NCBI RefSeq assembly: GCF_026210795.1
Contig: NC_089448.1
Location: 2,480,001 to 2,544,000, forward strand
From: Rhizophagus irregularis
Lineage: Eukaryota; Glomeromycota; Glomeromycetes; Glomerales; Glomeraceae
DNA length: 64,000 nucleotides
Direction: 5' to 3'
Shown: piece by piece, positions 53,551 to 64,000 of the stretch
Layout of the letters: every line of letters starts with the position of its first letter
Position numbering within the stretch: the stretch's first letter is position 1
The notes under the pieces: model-generated
What the model was told of the DNA's origin: nothing
What the model saw: the letters and a program-made list of their open reading frames with translations, nothing else
The model's database searches: none
Position numbers and translations under genes: made by a program

Positions 53551-54020
53551 TTAGTTAATATTCATGATGCAATCATCATTATTTATATTAATTTTTAAAT
53601 TTTTTACATCTAATCAACAACTTCAGAATATATTTTTAGCATTTTGAATCTAAGTAAATTGCCTTTATAAATTAAAAAATAATTATTTAGTATTGTCAAA
53701 TTTACTCATATATTAATTATTATGTCAGTAAGGTTAAAAATATTTATATTTTAAATTTATAAATTTTTAGTTAATATTCATGATGCAATTATTATTATTT
53801 ATATTAATTTTTAAATTTTTTACATCTGATCAACAACTTCAAAATGTATTTTTAGCATTTTGGATCTAAGTAAATTACCTTTATAAATTAAAAAATAATT
53901 ATTTGGTATTGTCAAATCTACTAATATATTAATTATTATGTCAGTAAAGTTAAAAATATTTATATTTTAAATTTATAAATTTTTGATTAATACTTATAAC
54001 ATAATTATCATTATTCGTAA
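53551..54020. repeat. 216-bp AT-rich tandem repeat, about 2.2 copies
   Basis: TTAGTTAATATTCATGATGC starts copies at 53551 and 53767, and a diverged version (TTGATTAATACTTATAAC) starts at 53983. The exact 216-base spacing and about 93% identity between the first two copies by eye show a tandem duplication. No coding potential. Confidence 0.75.
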
Positions 54021-54155
54021 TAATACTAATTTTTAATCTTTTAATAGTTGAATAATAAAAATTATGTGAATAATTTTTTATTAAAATTGTAGAAGTAACC
54101 AATAAGTTTATTAATTAAACTGATTATATTATATAAATATAATGTTATATATATA

Positions 54156-55034
54156 GTTTACTCTTTCTATAGCGAATTTTGATATAATGAATCACATGAT
54201 GTTTAGCTAAGATCCTGGATATCACATATATAACTCACATTTGAGTTTTAGTAAATTCAATCAAAATTAGGTTAAATTCATAATTTTAGATAGAGTAAAT
54301 TGATTGAAAATTAATTAATAGTCATAATTATGAGTTTTAGCAAATTGTGTTAATTTTACAAAATCATATTTTATATTTAAGCAAATTGGTATTTTTTTTT
54401 AAATTTAACTTATCTTTTTTTTTTTAACTTTTATAGATAATATTTTTAAAAATAGAATTCAGATTATATTTTAGCCAAAATTAAGTATAATTCCAGCCAA
54501 AATTAAGCATAATATAGGCCAAAAACTGTCTAATTAATTTTGCAACATTTTATTTTTTAATAATTATTTATATTTAATTTATTATTTTTATTAATTAATT
54601 ATAAATTATAAAAATTAACAGTTTAATTTACATTAATTATTTATTTTTTTATTGATAATAAAAAAAAAGATTGTTAATCTACAAATAATTTTAATAAACC
54701 AAAATTATATTTTATTAAGCAAATTTAAACCTATATTATTTAGAATTTTATTATAACTTATATTTTAAGTTTTAGCAAATTAGTATAGATTTAAAATGTG
54801 CTAATTTGATTTTTAGCAAATTAGGTTTATTTTAGTAAAAGTAAAAAATGCTAAATTCATGCAGATCAGTTATGAATTATATATGTAATGTTTGGGATCC
54901 TGCTTAGCTAATAAAATATGTTAATTTTCCTTCGTATAATAAAATAACCAATCAAATTTTTCAAATTCTTTGTTAACTTGCTATAACAAATTTAAGGTGC
55001 AAAACAACTTTTTCACTATATTAAAAGTAGACTG
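54156..55034. mobile_element. Pogo-like MITE split by a second element
   Basis: The left end is TA then GTTTACTCTTTCTATAGCGAA (54156). The right end is ACTATATTAAAAGTAGACTG then TA (55035-55036). The ends match as inverted repeats at about 16 of 21 positions. Without the inner insertion (54211-54903) the element would be about 180 bases, the size of the related MITEs at 57.96-58.35 kb. Confidence 0.6.
54211..54903. mobile_element. 693-bp TIR element with 8-bp TSD, copy 2 of the 2.9-kb repeat
   Basis: Flanked by TTAGCTAA at 54203-54210 and 54904-54911, an 8-bp duplication as made by hAT transposases. The imperfect TIRs of about 27 bases share GATCC and ACATATATAA. Its right half is about 85-90% identical to 2905-3298. 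No ORF is present, so it is non-autonomous. It lies inside the pogo-like MITE at 54156-55034. Confidence 0.7.
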
Positions 55035-55036
55035 TA

Positions 55037-57956
55037 ATCTAAATTTTTTTATATTAATTAAATTTAGACTGGTATTATAAATCTGGTCAGAATTAACAAA
55101 ATTTTTTTTATCAGCTTTGATGAAAAAAAATTGTCTTCTTTTTTTGTGATATTTCCAATAATTGATATAAAAATAAATAATAATTAATAATAAATTTTCT
55201 AAAAATTATATAAAAAAATAGTTTATAATTTTAAAGAAAAAAACTAGTTATCATTATAGGTAATTTTATCTAATTATGTGAATTATTATTATAATATCAT
55301 TTGATTAAACTATTAATAAACTTTTTTTTTTATAAATTGCCTTTTTTAATTTTTTTCTTTTTCGTTAATCTATCTTCTTTCTTTTATTACACATTTTAAT
55401 AATAGGCTGTTATGAATATGTTAATGAAAGTTCCACTTTTAGTGATGAGAAAAACAAACTTTATATTATGTTAGTTTTAGGTGCAAAGTTTTAGATATGG
55501 AAAGAACTAGATCATCTGGAATGATATGCTTTGTAAAAAAGATTTTCTTATAAAAAAATAAGAGTTGAGTATTATTTAAGTTTAAATAAAATGAAAGGTT
55601 TAATAATAGAGTAAAAAAGCATGAAATTAACGAAAAACTTAAGGTATAGATTAGGATAAAGAATTAGAATATAAATTAGGATAAGAATTAGGATGTGGAT
55701 TAGGGTGTGGAATAGAGTGTGGATTATTATATGGATTTTTTTGTTAAATATTACTAATACTTATTTGCTTTTCATATTTTTAAAATACAGATTATGATGA
55801 TTATAAGAAGAATTTCTGTGAAGATGATTATGAAGATCACAAACTTTACTTTAATTCATAATTAGAAATGTACAAAATGAAATGTTTATTGAAATTTCAA
55901 ATATTTATAAATAAAAAATAGCAAGAATTACTTTAAAAGAACTAAACTATCAATAAAAAGAATAGTGACGATCATCAAAGAAATAATGAATCTAATATTA
56001 TTTGTTCTAATTTAGTAACTTCAAAAAGGCATGAATGTCCTTTAAATTAATATCTAAAGGAAAATAAAACAAGCAAAAATAAGAAGCAAAAAATGATTAT
56101 TGATTTGGAATTACAATGTATTCCAGAAAATAATAATAATACAAATAACAAGAAACAAAAGAAATGTAAGAAATATTAGAGTTTAGGTCACGATTTATGT
56201 AATTGTAAAAGTAAGATTCTTAGTAAAAGAAATTAATATTGTATTTAGATAGTTATTAGAATTTTAGTTCAATTGTAATTTATTAATAAAAAATAAAATT
56301 TATTGTGATACTGCAATTACTGTGGTATAATCATGTAATTTATTTATACCGGTAAAATCACTTATGGTAATAAAGAAATTTTCAATTTTAAAATCACTTT
56401 TTTAAAAATATTTAATTATATATACTATAAAAAAAATTTAATACTATAATAAACTGTAATCTTATTAAGAATATTGGTTATTATTTTTATATTAATTATT
56501 ATTTTAAATTAAATATAATATATACAAAACACTATAAAACTAATTAGTAAATCTTTATATATCAATATAATTAATTATACAAAACACTATATAAAACTAA
56601 TTAAATCTTTATATATCAATATAATTAATTGTTTTTAAAAAATATTATCAAAATGTAAATTATTAGCAAATTATAATGTAAATCAAAATTTAATTCTAAT
56701 TCATTAATTTTTTATAAGCTAATAATTTAATATAATATAAAAATTTTAAACTTTAATATATAATAGTTAAAATTAAATTAGTTAATATACTTAGAGTAAT
56801 GACAGATATTACCTAATATTAATTTATTATAAGAGCTTACACCACTGCCCTTATTATACTGTATATTTATATATTATATTAAAGTTTTTTATAATAAATA
56901 TTTTTTTTATTAAGAAAATTACTTTTATTCTGTAAATAAACTTATATAGTATATATTACAAATAATTATATATATATATTATAAGAATTTTATATTTAAA
57001 TTATTGTTAATTTGCAATTATTTAAATATTTTTACCTTATATAAACTTATAAAATTAGGTAATTTTATTTATAATAATTCATAAAAATCAAAAATATGAA
57101 GTAAAAATGAAATTATAAATTTAAATATAAAAAAAAAATAAAATAATTCTAATTAAAATAAAAGAAATTTAAAAAGAAGAAATTCAACAAAATTATAGAA
57201 ACTTAAAAAGAAATACAAAAAAAAATTTAAAGAAAAATCCAAAAAAAAATCTAAAGAAATCCAATAAAATCCAAGCTAAAAAGAATTAAAAAGAAGAAAA
57301 ATACTAATTAATTATTATAAGAAAATTAATTTCTGAAATCTGAAATTTACTATTTATTAAAATACTAAAATTAAAAATTTACAAAAAAGAAAATAAGTAG
57401 TTAATAAACAATAGTAAAAAAAAAGAAAACAAACAATCTAATTAATTTTTAAAAATATATACATTTTTTTTAATAAAAAGTGAAATGAATAAATCTGCAA
57501 TATACTTATTAATGTTAAAATAATTGAATTTATTAAAAAATTTATCAAAAGAAAAAAAAAGGTATTAAAAAATATTAAAAAATATTAAAAATTTAAAGAT
57601 GTTAAAGAATATTAAAAAAAAGTTATCTGTTATTGATAAATAAATAACCAAAAAATTAATCAAGTAATATCACTTTAATATGTTTTAAAAATAAATTTAT
57701 TAGATTATAATATTATAATAGTAAAAATTAATAGGTGATATCTACCTGCTGAACATAATTATCCACCTGACAGTACACATGTAAGATATTTAATAATATT
57801 AGGGTTTAATTTTTTCAATAGTTGCATTATATATATTATTCTATGAATATTTACTTTAATAAAATTACAAATGCACTGCAAAATAAAAAAAATCAATAGG
57901 TGATATCATCTAAGTAATTTTACTTTAAATGCTATATAATTATTATATTTTAATAT
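55037..57956. other. AT-rich gene-free region
   Basis: No intact gene. At about 55795-56200 a stop-riddled plus-strand translation has an Asn/Lys-rich part and then a zinc-knuckle-like CKKY-SLGHDLCNCK, possibly the tail of a dead transposase. 57100-57300 is A/AAG-rich low complexity. Confidence 0.4.
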
Positions 57957-57958
57957 TA

Positions 57959-58156
57959 CAGTCAGACCTCCATAATTGCACACCACTTGGAACCATATGC
58001 ATAATTTTCAAAATAATGCATTTAAAGATGATGTGCATTTATAGAGGTAAAATAATTAGAGATTATATAAGCTTAGGACCAAACCAAAGGATGCATTTAG
58101 AAAGGGTATACATAGTGGGTGCAATTATGGAGAGTGCAATTATAGAGGTCTGACTG
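57959..58156. mobile_element. 198-bp pogo/Tigger-like MITE
   Basis: Ends are CAGTCAGACCTCCATAATTG and its near-perfect complement (CAATTATAGAGGTCTGACTG), flanked by TA on both sides (57957-57958 and 58157-58158). Internal copies of GTGCATTTATAGAGG and GTGCAATTATGGAGA echo the ends. It has no coding capacity. Confidence 0.85.
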
Positions 58157-58169
58157 TATTTGGCAAATA

Positions 58170-58348
58170 CAGTCAGTTCTCAATATAATGAACCCTAGTT
58201 TTATATTACAAGATTATAGCAAAGAATTCAAAGAATTTAATTGACTGATTCATTATAACAAGAGATATTTGATGTATTTAATTGGTTAAATATCACATAT
58301 TAAAAAAATTTTGTTATAAAGCAAGTTTGTTATATTAAGAGTTAATTG
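58170..58348. mobile_element. 179-bp pogo-like MITE, second family
   Basis: Ends CAGTCAGTTCTCAATATAAT and, in complement, CAATTAACTCTTAATATAAC, with TA at 58168-58169 and 58349-58350. It lies only 13 bases from the previous MITE. The TIRs are more diverged, so it is older. Confidence 0.7.
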
Positions 58349-58536
58349 TAATATGCATTAGGTATCAATTTATATTTAATATATATCAGCTAATAAAAGT
58401 ATATAAATATATTATATATCTGTTATGTTTCAGAAAGTAGTAATACTTACTTTAGAATAGGACGTGTGAAAAAATCATTATCCCGGTGAAAAACCACGTA
58501 CACCATTCCGTTCCAAACACCAACCAGTTGACCACT

Positions 58537-60070
58537 TTACCAAGAATATTCGTCAAAATCGTCGAAAGAATCATAGTTCATATCCTCATAGATTATTTCA
58601 ATAGCTTCCCATGTTTCAGTAGAATTTGGATCCAATCTCGGACTGAAAGATTATTATCAACAGGTTTGGAAAGCATGAGCTTCTTTAGCTCACGTGTTTG
58701 GTTTATGAGCCCTCTGAAAATCAAATATAAATGTTAGACTGAAACTCTCATGAGATCCGATGGCAGATTTAGAAATACCCACTATCAAAGCATAAAGTAG
58801 TTCAAAGACCTCTCAGAACTTGCCAATCTCATCAAATGAGAAGGGTATTGATGCCGATTTTATTTGCGAAACTGTGTAAAAAATGTTTTCTATCAAGGCG
58901 AAGTTCACTTTCACTTAGTGTAACTCGATCACCTAACATAAATCATCAATGTAAGAATTTATACCATTCAAAAGAAACTAGTATATCACAATAAATACAT
59001 TGCCGATACACTGCACCATAAACGTGCGCAGGTTCTTAACATTTTCTGCACTCTTATTTAGGTAGTCTCTGAGTAGAGACAAAAATCCAAACATATAAGC
59101 TTTTCGGTATCCTCTTTTACATGTTTTAAAACAGCCTTTTCGGTACCTCAATGAATACAATCTCTTTGTTATACCGTCTACCTTATTTAATGTCAAATCG
59201 AACTCTGGAAATAACAACATCACATCTTTGATACAATCAGCTTGCACCTCGATCCAATCAAACATATATTCTTTATAGAATGATTGAATTGCTTTGAACA
59301 AAGAGCCAATTCTATCTACGATGTATTTCCTTTCCTATTTTGGTCTAATGTACTTTCGCTGGTCATAGAGAAACTGAGTTTAAGCAGTATGAGTTAGTCT
59401 GCCATCCCATGAAAGAGAATCCATCGAAAATATACTCACAAATCGTAGAGAATAGTTTCGCAAACCTTCCGAAATTGATGATTAGGGCTCAATGGAGTAA
59501 TTATAGCACTCTTGAATACATCTTTTTCCAAAGAAATCTTTAAATATTAATCACTTTTAAAGATGTTATATCAAAAATATATTATTTACGTTAGTGCAGT
59601 TACAAGACAACTGCGAATTTCTTCCGGAATTGTATCAACTTGGTAAGTCTCCATGATTACACATTGACCGTTAACATTTACCGAAATGTGTTTGGCCAAA
59701 TATTGTATAGAAAGCTCGCTGAGGGACGGTGGCCCTAATAGAATTTTTAGTTAGGCTATTGTGAAATTTGTTTTCAAGACTGTTTCAAGCTTACCTCCAA
59801 AGCTTTAACTGCGGAGGCGGATGTTGCATTAATCTTACAAGCTGTATCAAATCCACGTTCGTCTTGCTCCTCTCGAAGTTTATCGACAAATTCTTTCACT
59901 TCGGCCGTAGAGAACAATTTCTCGAAATCAGTTATAACCTTGTCCAATTTACTATTTACGTATACATGATTTACATGATTGTCGTCTTTTTTGTAACATC
60001 GTAGCGATGCACTCTTAAGATCATTGACGGAATCTGAATATAGTCGACATTTTGATTTGGTGTATTCCAA
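58537..60070 (-). pseudogene. Decayed multi-exon gene of unknown family
   Basis: Several minus-strand exon-like blocks with plausible splice sites line up. They include 59774-60070 (KLDKVITDFEKLFSTAEVKE), about 59600-59735 (SELSIQYLAKHISVNVNG), 58978-59301 (FDWIEVQADCIKDVMLLFPE) and a last block ending TETWEAIEIIYEDMNYDSFD with the stop at 58537-58539. Between them I see a frameshift and in-frame stops near 58850-58870, and no in-frame ATG at the 5' end. I do not recognise the family. Confidence 0.5.
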
Positions 60071-60903
60071 AATAGAAATAATTGACCAATGTTTGTATTT
60101 CAGAGAGAATAAAATAAAATTAAGTTGAATTGTATTAAACTACATTGATTATAATAATTAACGAATCGCTCCCTCGAGTAAATAATTAATTTGCCAAAAA
60201 ATTAATGCTAATTTAGCACATCATACACATGAAGAATTATACGTTTTATAATAACAGATAACAATGACTAATAATTCTCCTTCGACTCAAGCAAGTGAAC
60301 TTTTTTAAATAATAGTCAAGGTATACTGGAAAGCAGCATGCAGGGATCAGGCCTTAATCAAGTACTTCCTTGGAGACTGTCTCCAAACATCTAACGCAGG
60401 AAGATATGGCCATACGCCAGTAGGGATACGCTTGACTTGTATATGTAAATATACATGGAACTTGCACGAAAACATTAATAAATTAGACTGATCTTGTAGT
60501 TAAGAAGCTTTTTAAGCTATTTACAATAAGCGCGACTTTTGAATGATGATCACATGTATTACATAAATGTCACGTGTGATTACGCAATGCCTTACTTGTC
60601 GTATATATTAAAGTTTATCCAAGCATCTCTAGCATCTCTACCACAAGCTATGAAATCGTGTCCATCTCTGATGCTTGAAAATTAACAGAGCCGTCATCAT
60701 CATTTATCATCATCTGACACGGATTCATCATCGTCTATTAACCCTAGAGTCACGTATTTTACCAAAAGAACGGAATCGTTTGGTAAGACTCGTTCCAAAT
60801 CCTAGTCCTAATCTACGGTTTACACTAAAATACTTATCTTCATTTGCCGTTCTTCTAGAAACAGCATTGAATATTTCTTACCACGTATGTAACACCATCA
60901 ACC

Positions 60904-61258
60904 ATGTCTGTTTGTGATAGTGGAACAGCAAACCTATCCGAGCTTGAGGTTTTGAGACAGTACAACACTGAACTTAAGGCCAAGGTTGCCGAGCTTGAGG
61001 TATTTAGACGGCGCAACACTGAGCTTGAGTAAATTATTATCAAGCTCAGGATGTCTCTATCTAGCATTTGAAACCTTGCTTATAGTATCCTAAAGAAACT
61101 AGGGGACGATATCGTTAAGGACACTGGATTTACTGGATAAAGACATCCTTTCTCCTTCGTTCGAAGCATTTACTGTGTTATCTTGTGGGCATTTGTTTCA
61201 TAGGGAGTGCGTCGAAAAATCCTTTCTACTTACATGCCAAACTGAATGCAAAAAATAA
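60904..61258 (+). pseudogene. Coiled-coil plus RING-finger remnant
   Basis: From ATG 60904 the translation is a short leucine/glutamate coiled coil with tandem SELEVLRQYNTELKAKVAEL-type heptads, then a stop at 61028. In another frame, 61140-61258 encodes a RING-like end (EAFTVLSCGHLFHRECVEKS) that stops before the last cysteine pair. The combination resembles a coiled-coil/RING family found in Rhizophagus, broken here by a stop and frameshift. Confidence 0.55.
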
Positions 61259-61483
61259 AACATTAAGATTTTAGCATGGAAATTTCGCAATGTACTATTT
61301 TTTTATAGCAACCGATACATATAAATGTTATTCTGTAAAATGTAATTTCTATTACTTTTTTATTATCTGCTTTATTTATGAAAAAAAATGAGCAAACAAC
61401 TAAATGAGACATTGTGTTTAGTTTAGAAAGAGAAACAGACGTTCTGTACTATGGTATTAGCAATGATCATAAATTCTTAAAAA

Positions 61484-62328
61484 TTATGATAAAATCTTAA
61501 GAATATGATTGAATTCAATTGTCCACCCACATCTGAGTACGACATGCAGGTTCCAGTTCAATCTGTAGTAAACTCGGTTGAAGTTCGCATTCCAATGGAT
61601 AAGATACGGCGCTCCAGGTACACCATGGTGTTGAATAGCAGCAGTAGAAGCTGCCTGAGGATTTGGATTCTTACCGAAACGATTAAGATTATTTGGAAGA
61701 GCGACACCAACAAATTCAATACGAGGACGTTGTCGATGAACTAGGGCAATTTTATTTAACGCGTTGCTACGATCAGAGTCTTTATCATAAAATACCTATA
61801 AAATTTAATTCTGATAAGTAAAAGCGTTTACAAAATTTCTTTCAGCAGAAACTTAATACGATTACCTCCACCCAGACATCTGGTGGCGGGCATCTACTAA
61901 TTATGGGATTTTGCTGTTGGCGTCTTGTAAGGTTTTGAAACCACACACCAACGTCGGGAAGATATTGATCGCCTGCAACCACGCATATTCCTTTAGATAC
62001 TACGATCCAATTTTGATTATGTGCCATCGCTGAGACCACTAATGCGACATGAACTTTTTCTTTTAGTACACCGTCATACTAGTATATTTAGCAAGATCAA
62101 TAAATAATATGAATGTGTAGTTGCGTAAGCTAGAACTAAACTTACCTTAATAAAAATATCGTTTCCAATTATTTCAACGACATACTTGTAATGTATAGCT
62201 TCGAGCACATGTTCGTCAATTTTACTCATGTCTAGGTCAAGGCTAATTTTAACAATATCTTTATCCGTTTGTTCTTGTTCTTGCAGCAAATCATCAATCT
62301 GCGTGCAAATCTGTGTGTTCGTTAGCAT
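61484..62328 (-). CDS. Uma2-like PD-(D/E)XK nuclease-fold protein
   Basis: Three exons (62146-62328, 61866-62078, 61484-61795), all phase 0, give 235 residues without internal stops. The N-terminal 60 residues are acidic and helical. The middle matches the Uma2/restriction-endonuclease-like pattern: LPDVGVWF (Asp103), then CPPPDVWVEVFYDKDS (Glu132) and RIEFVGVALP. In bacterial Uma2 proteins the equivalent PD..PD-x-E core binds metal. The C-terminus ends with NWNLHVVLRCGWTIEFNH-type sequence. Substrate and activity are unknown, and Uma2 functions are poorly defined even in bacteria. An upstream exon near 62400 is possible, so the start is provisional. Confidence 0.7.
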
Positions 62329-63187
62329 ACTTAGACATTATTCATAAGTAGTCTCCAGCCACTTAGATACCTGATTAATCATAGAGGTTTGTCTGGTCAT
62401 CCGAGTGGACGTGGACGTTTCTTCTGTACCTTCAATTTCAATTGCTCAAAGGGCAACGGGAGATACAAGATAAACGGAGAAGCAGCAAAAAGAAACCGTT
62501 TCCATTATATAGAGATCGCAATATATATATACTAATAAATTTAATATCTAATATGTATAATATGACTAACATGTTCCATATGTCGATCATGTTCGATATG
62601 TTAATTAGGTTCGACATGTTAATGTTAATCATGATCAATGGCTCCGCAGCGCAACGCATCTATCACAATAATTGGCAGTCGCATCAAAAGGGCGTTCTTT
62701 CGCCTCTGAATAGTTTCTCCACATTTTGTTGAACTGCATATCTGCTTTACTTTCAAGTCTAAGAAAAATGCGAGTGTGCTTACTTCTGTGCGAGGGTATT
62801 TTTAGCAAAGACCAGTCCTGCATCGGTCTTGGGACCGGTCCTCACGGTCTTCTGTCCGGGGACTGATCCTTTTGATTTATATCCAATAAAAATGTTTGTG
62901 CTCATTTATTTCTAATTTGATATTTTTGTTCGATTTTTTGATTCAAAAAATTTTTTCTTTTTAAATTTTCAAAATAAGTGTATTTGTAATAAAGTTATTA
63001 TTAAAGTTTGAAATCTGACTCCAAAGATCTATAAATCGTATTCTAAAATGTTTCTTTACACCATAATAGTACAATACTCGATTCAAATTTCCATTTAAGT
63101 TATTACTATGATAATTTTCTATTTAAATACGTTAAGTCAATAGAAACACGCAAACTTTTCAATCTCAATACATTTGTGTAAATTAAA
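62329..63187. other. Spacer with short AT and GACCGG-type repeats
   Basis: 62560-62640 has repeated ATGTT(C)GA(T/C)ATG motifs. 62800-62870 has a GC-rich cluster of GACCAGTCC, GGACCGGTCC and GGGGACTGATCC. No gene is recognised; a short minus-strand coding-like stretch (EGTEETSTSTR) near 62400-62450 may belong to the Uma2-like gene. Confidence 0.4.
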
Positions 63188-63338
63188 ATGGGGAAGAGCA
63201 AAGATTATTCAAAAGAATATGAAGACGCTACTGAACTTGAAGATGAAGATGATGAAACTATGAATGACAGAACCAAGGACGAAGATGAGTACAGAACCAA
63301 GGATGAGAATGAGGATGAACTCATAGCTGAAGATGAAC

Positions 63339-63563
63339 AGGACCCCGCTTACTTATAAGATAGGTCACCTCCAGGCCTAAGGTAAAAATCATATATAAAA
63401 TTCTTTGCAGATCCTACTATAAAAGGAAATTTTATGTTACATTGTTATGATTTTTTCTTTTTTAGCTAATTAACCAATAGAATTTAAGAAAAAAGTAAGG
63501 TAAAAACTATTAGTAAAGGGCCAATTTTTTACGGTAACCTTTATTATAAGTAAGCGAGGTCCT
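63339..63563. mobile_element. 225-bp hAT-like MITE inside the BED-finger gene
   Basis: TIRs are AGGACCCCGCTTACTTATAA and its complement at the right end (one mismatch in 20). They are flanked by a perfect 8-bp duplication, AGATGAAC, at 63331-63338 and 63564-63571. It has no ORF. Excision in silico restores the reading frame of the host gene exactly. Confidence 0.88.
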
Positions 63564-63564
63564 A

Positions 63565-63655
63565 GATGAACTCATAGCTGAAGATGAACTCATGGCTGAA
63601 GATGAACTCATGGCTGAAGATGAACTCATGGCTGAAGATGAACTCATGGCTGAAG
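63565..63655 (+). repeat. 18-bp coding tandem repeat (ELMAED)
   Basis: Five near-perfect copies of GATGAACTCATGGCTGAA encode repeated Asp-Glu-Leu-Met-Ala-Glu, with later diverged copies (KLVAEKED, ELVARNEN). The first part of the repeat lies before the MITE at 63309-63338, so the insertion fell inside the repeat. Confidence 0.85.
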
Positions 63656-64000
63656 ACAAACTTGTGGCTGAAAAAGAAGACGAACTTGTGGCCAGAAACG
63701 AGAACGAACCTGTGACTGAAGACGAAGAAGAACCCAGGGCTGAAGTCGAAGTAGAACTTAGGGATGAAGACGAAGATGGAACTAGGCCTGAAGTTCCTAT
63801 CCAAGTAATCCAACGTAGTAGAAGAAGAACACGAGCTATTAAATCACGATCAAAAAATAAGGGAAGTACTTCTAAGTCAATCGTATGGAATCATTTTGAT
63901 ACTAAAATGGCTAAATATTCTGGTCGTTCTGTTTGTCAAAAATGCAATGCTTTATTTTTGGCTGGATCAGGAACTTCTACTTTAAGAAGACACTTGTCTT

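Larger units (their letters stand above)
51279..54155. other. AT-rich gene-free region
   Basis: No ORF worth calling. It includes the telomere-like stretch and 216-bp tandem repeat listed separately, and the upstream region of the pseudokinase gene. Confidence 0.45.
63188..64000 (+). pseudogene. BED-finger protein with acidic repeats, broken by a MITE; runs off the window
   Basis: ATG 63188 begins an acidic, Lys/Glu/Asp-rich N-terminus (MGKSKDYSKEYEDATELEDE). The frame is interrupted by the 225-bp insertion at 63339-63563, which brings a stop at about 63356. After the second target duplication the same frame resumes with five ELMAED-type hexapeptides. A longer acidic region follows, then a basic patch (VIQRSRRRTRAIKSRS) and a BED-type zinc finger (SIVWNHFDTKMAKYSG, CQKCNALF, STLRRHLS). 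BED fingers bind DNA and are typical of hAT-derived proteins. It is probably the start of a hAT transposase or a domesticated derivative. The 3' part is outside the window. Confidence 0.75.

Noticed and set aside
55795-56200. Zinc-knuckle-bearing coding remnant
   Set aside because: Many stops and only one knuckle-like motif with a missing cysteine; not enough to name a family.
60320-60430. Possible 5S rRNA-like segment (AAGTACTT, GGCCATACGCC)
   Set aside because: Motifs resembling 5S appear on both strands because AAGTACTT is palindromic, and no full-length fold or consistent orientation could be made.
63562-63813. 83-codon minus-strand ORF with repeated FSHEFI
   Set aside because: Antisense shadow of the ELMAED coding repeat.

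Overview
The window looks like nuclear DNA of a filamentous fungus, most probably an arbuscular mycorrhizal fungus of the Rhizophagus type (Glomeromycotina). The reasons are the extreme AT richness, many short AT-rich GT-AG introns, a BTB-BACK-TLDc protein, a MATA-type HMG-box family, a kinase-like protein with Sel1-type repeats, and gene-poor ground full of small, degenerate transposons. The organism is inferred; no database search was run.

Layout. (1) 1-7.7 kb is repeats only: a purine-rich minisatellite, a CGGAT/ATCCG cluster, a LINE-type fragment with a perfect 16-bp target duplication, an AT-rich tandem array split by a small Helitron-like insertion, and a dead hAT transposase gene split by a 961-bp TIR element. 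(2) 7.7-10.2 kb has YPD1 (histidine phosphotransfer) and a TMEM41/VTT membrane protein. (3) 10.2-13.9 kb is a nested DNA-transposon nest. (4) 14-29.5 kb is the conserved gene block: UFD2 (E4 ubiquitin ligase), a BTB-BACK-TLDc protein, DPM3 (dolichol-phosphate-mannose synthase subunit), VMA1 (V-ATPase catalytic subunit A), a small basic Alb1-like protein and a patatin-like lipase homologue whose nucleophile serine is replaced. (5) 30.5-44.6 kb holds five single-exon HMG-box genes separated by AT-rich spacers. (6) 49.1-51.3 kb has a pseudokinase with an MLKL/HeLo-like N-terminal helical domain and C-terminal Sel1-like repeats. (7) 51.3-58.5 kb is AT-rich, with interstitial telomere-like repeats, a 216-bp tandem repeat and several TIR elements with recognisable target duplications. 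(8) 58.5-64 kb is an accessory tail: a decayed multi-exon gene, a coiled-coil/RING remnant, an apparently intact Uma2-like nuclease-fold gene, and a BED-finger acidic-repeat gene interrupted by a 225-bp hAT-like MITE.

The housekeeping genes serve ordinary pathways: osmosensing phosphorelay, ER lipid and membrane traffic, ubiquitin chain elongation, GPI/N-glycan mannose donor synthesis, vacuolar acidification and ribosome assembly. The best leads for something less described are the MLKL-like pseudokinase-Sel1 protein, the HMG cluster with a shared C-terminal acidic/aromatic motif, the nucleophile-dead patatin, the Uma2-like gene, and several transposon insertions whose boundaries can be read to the base.
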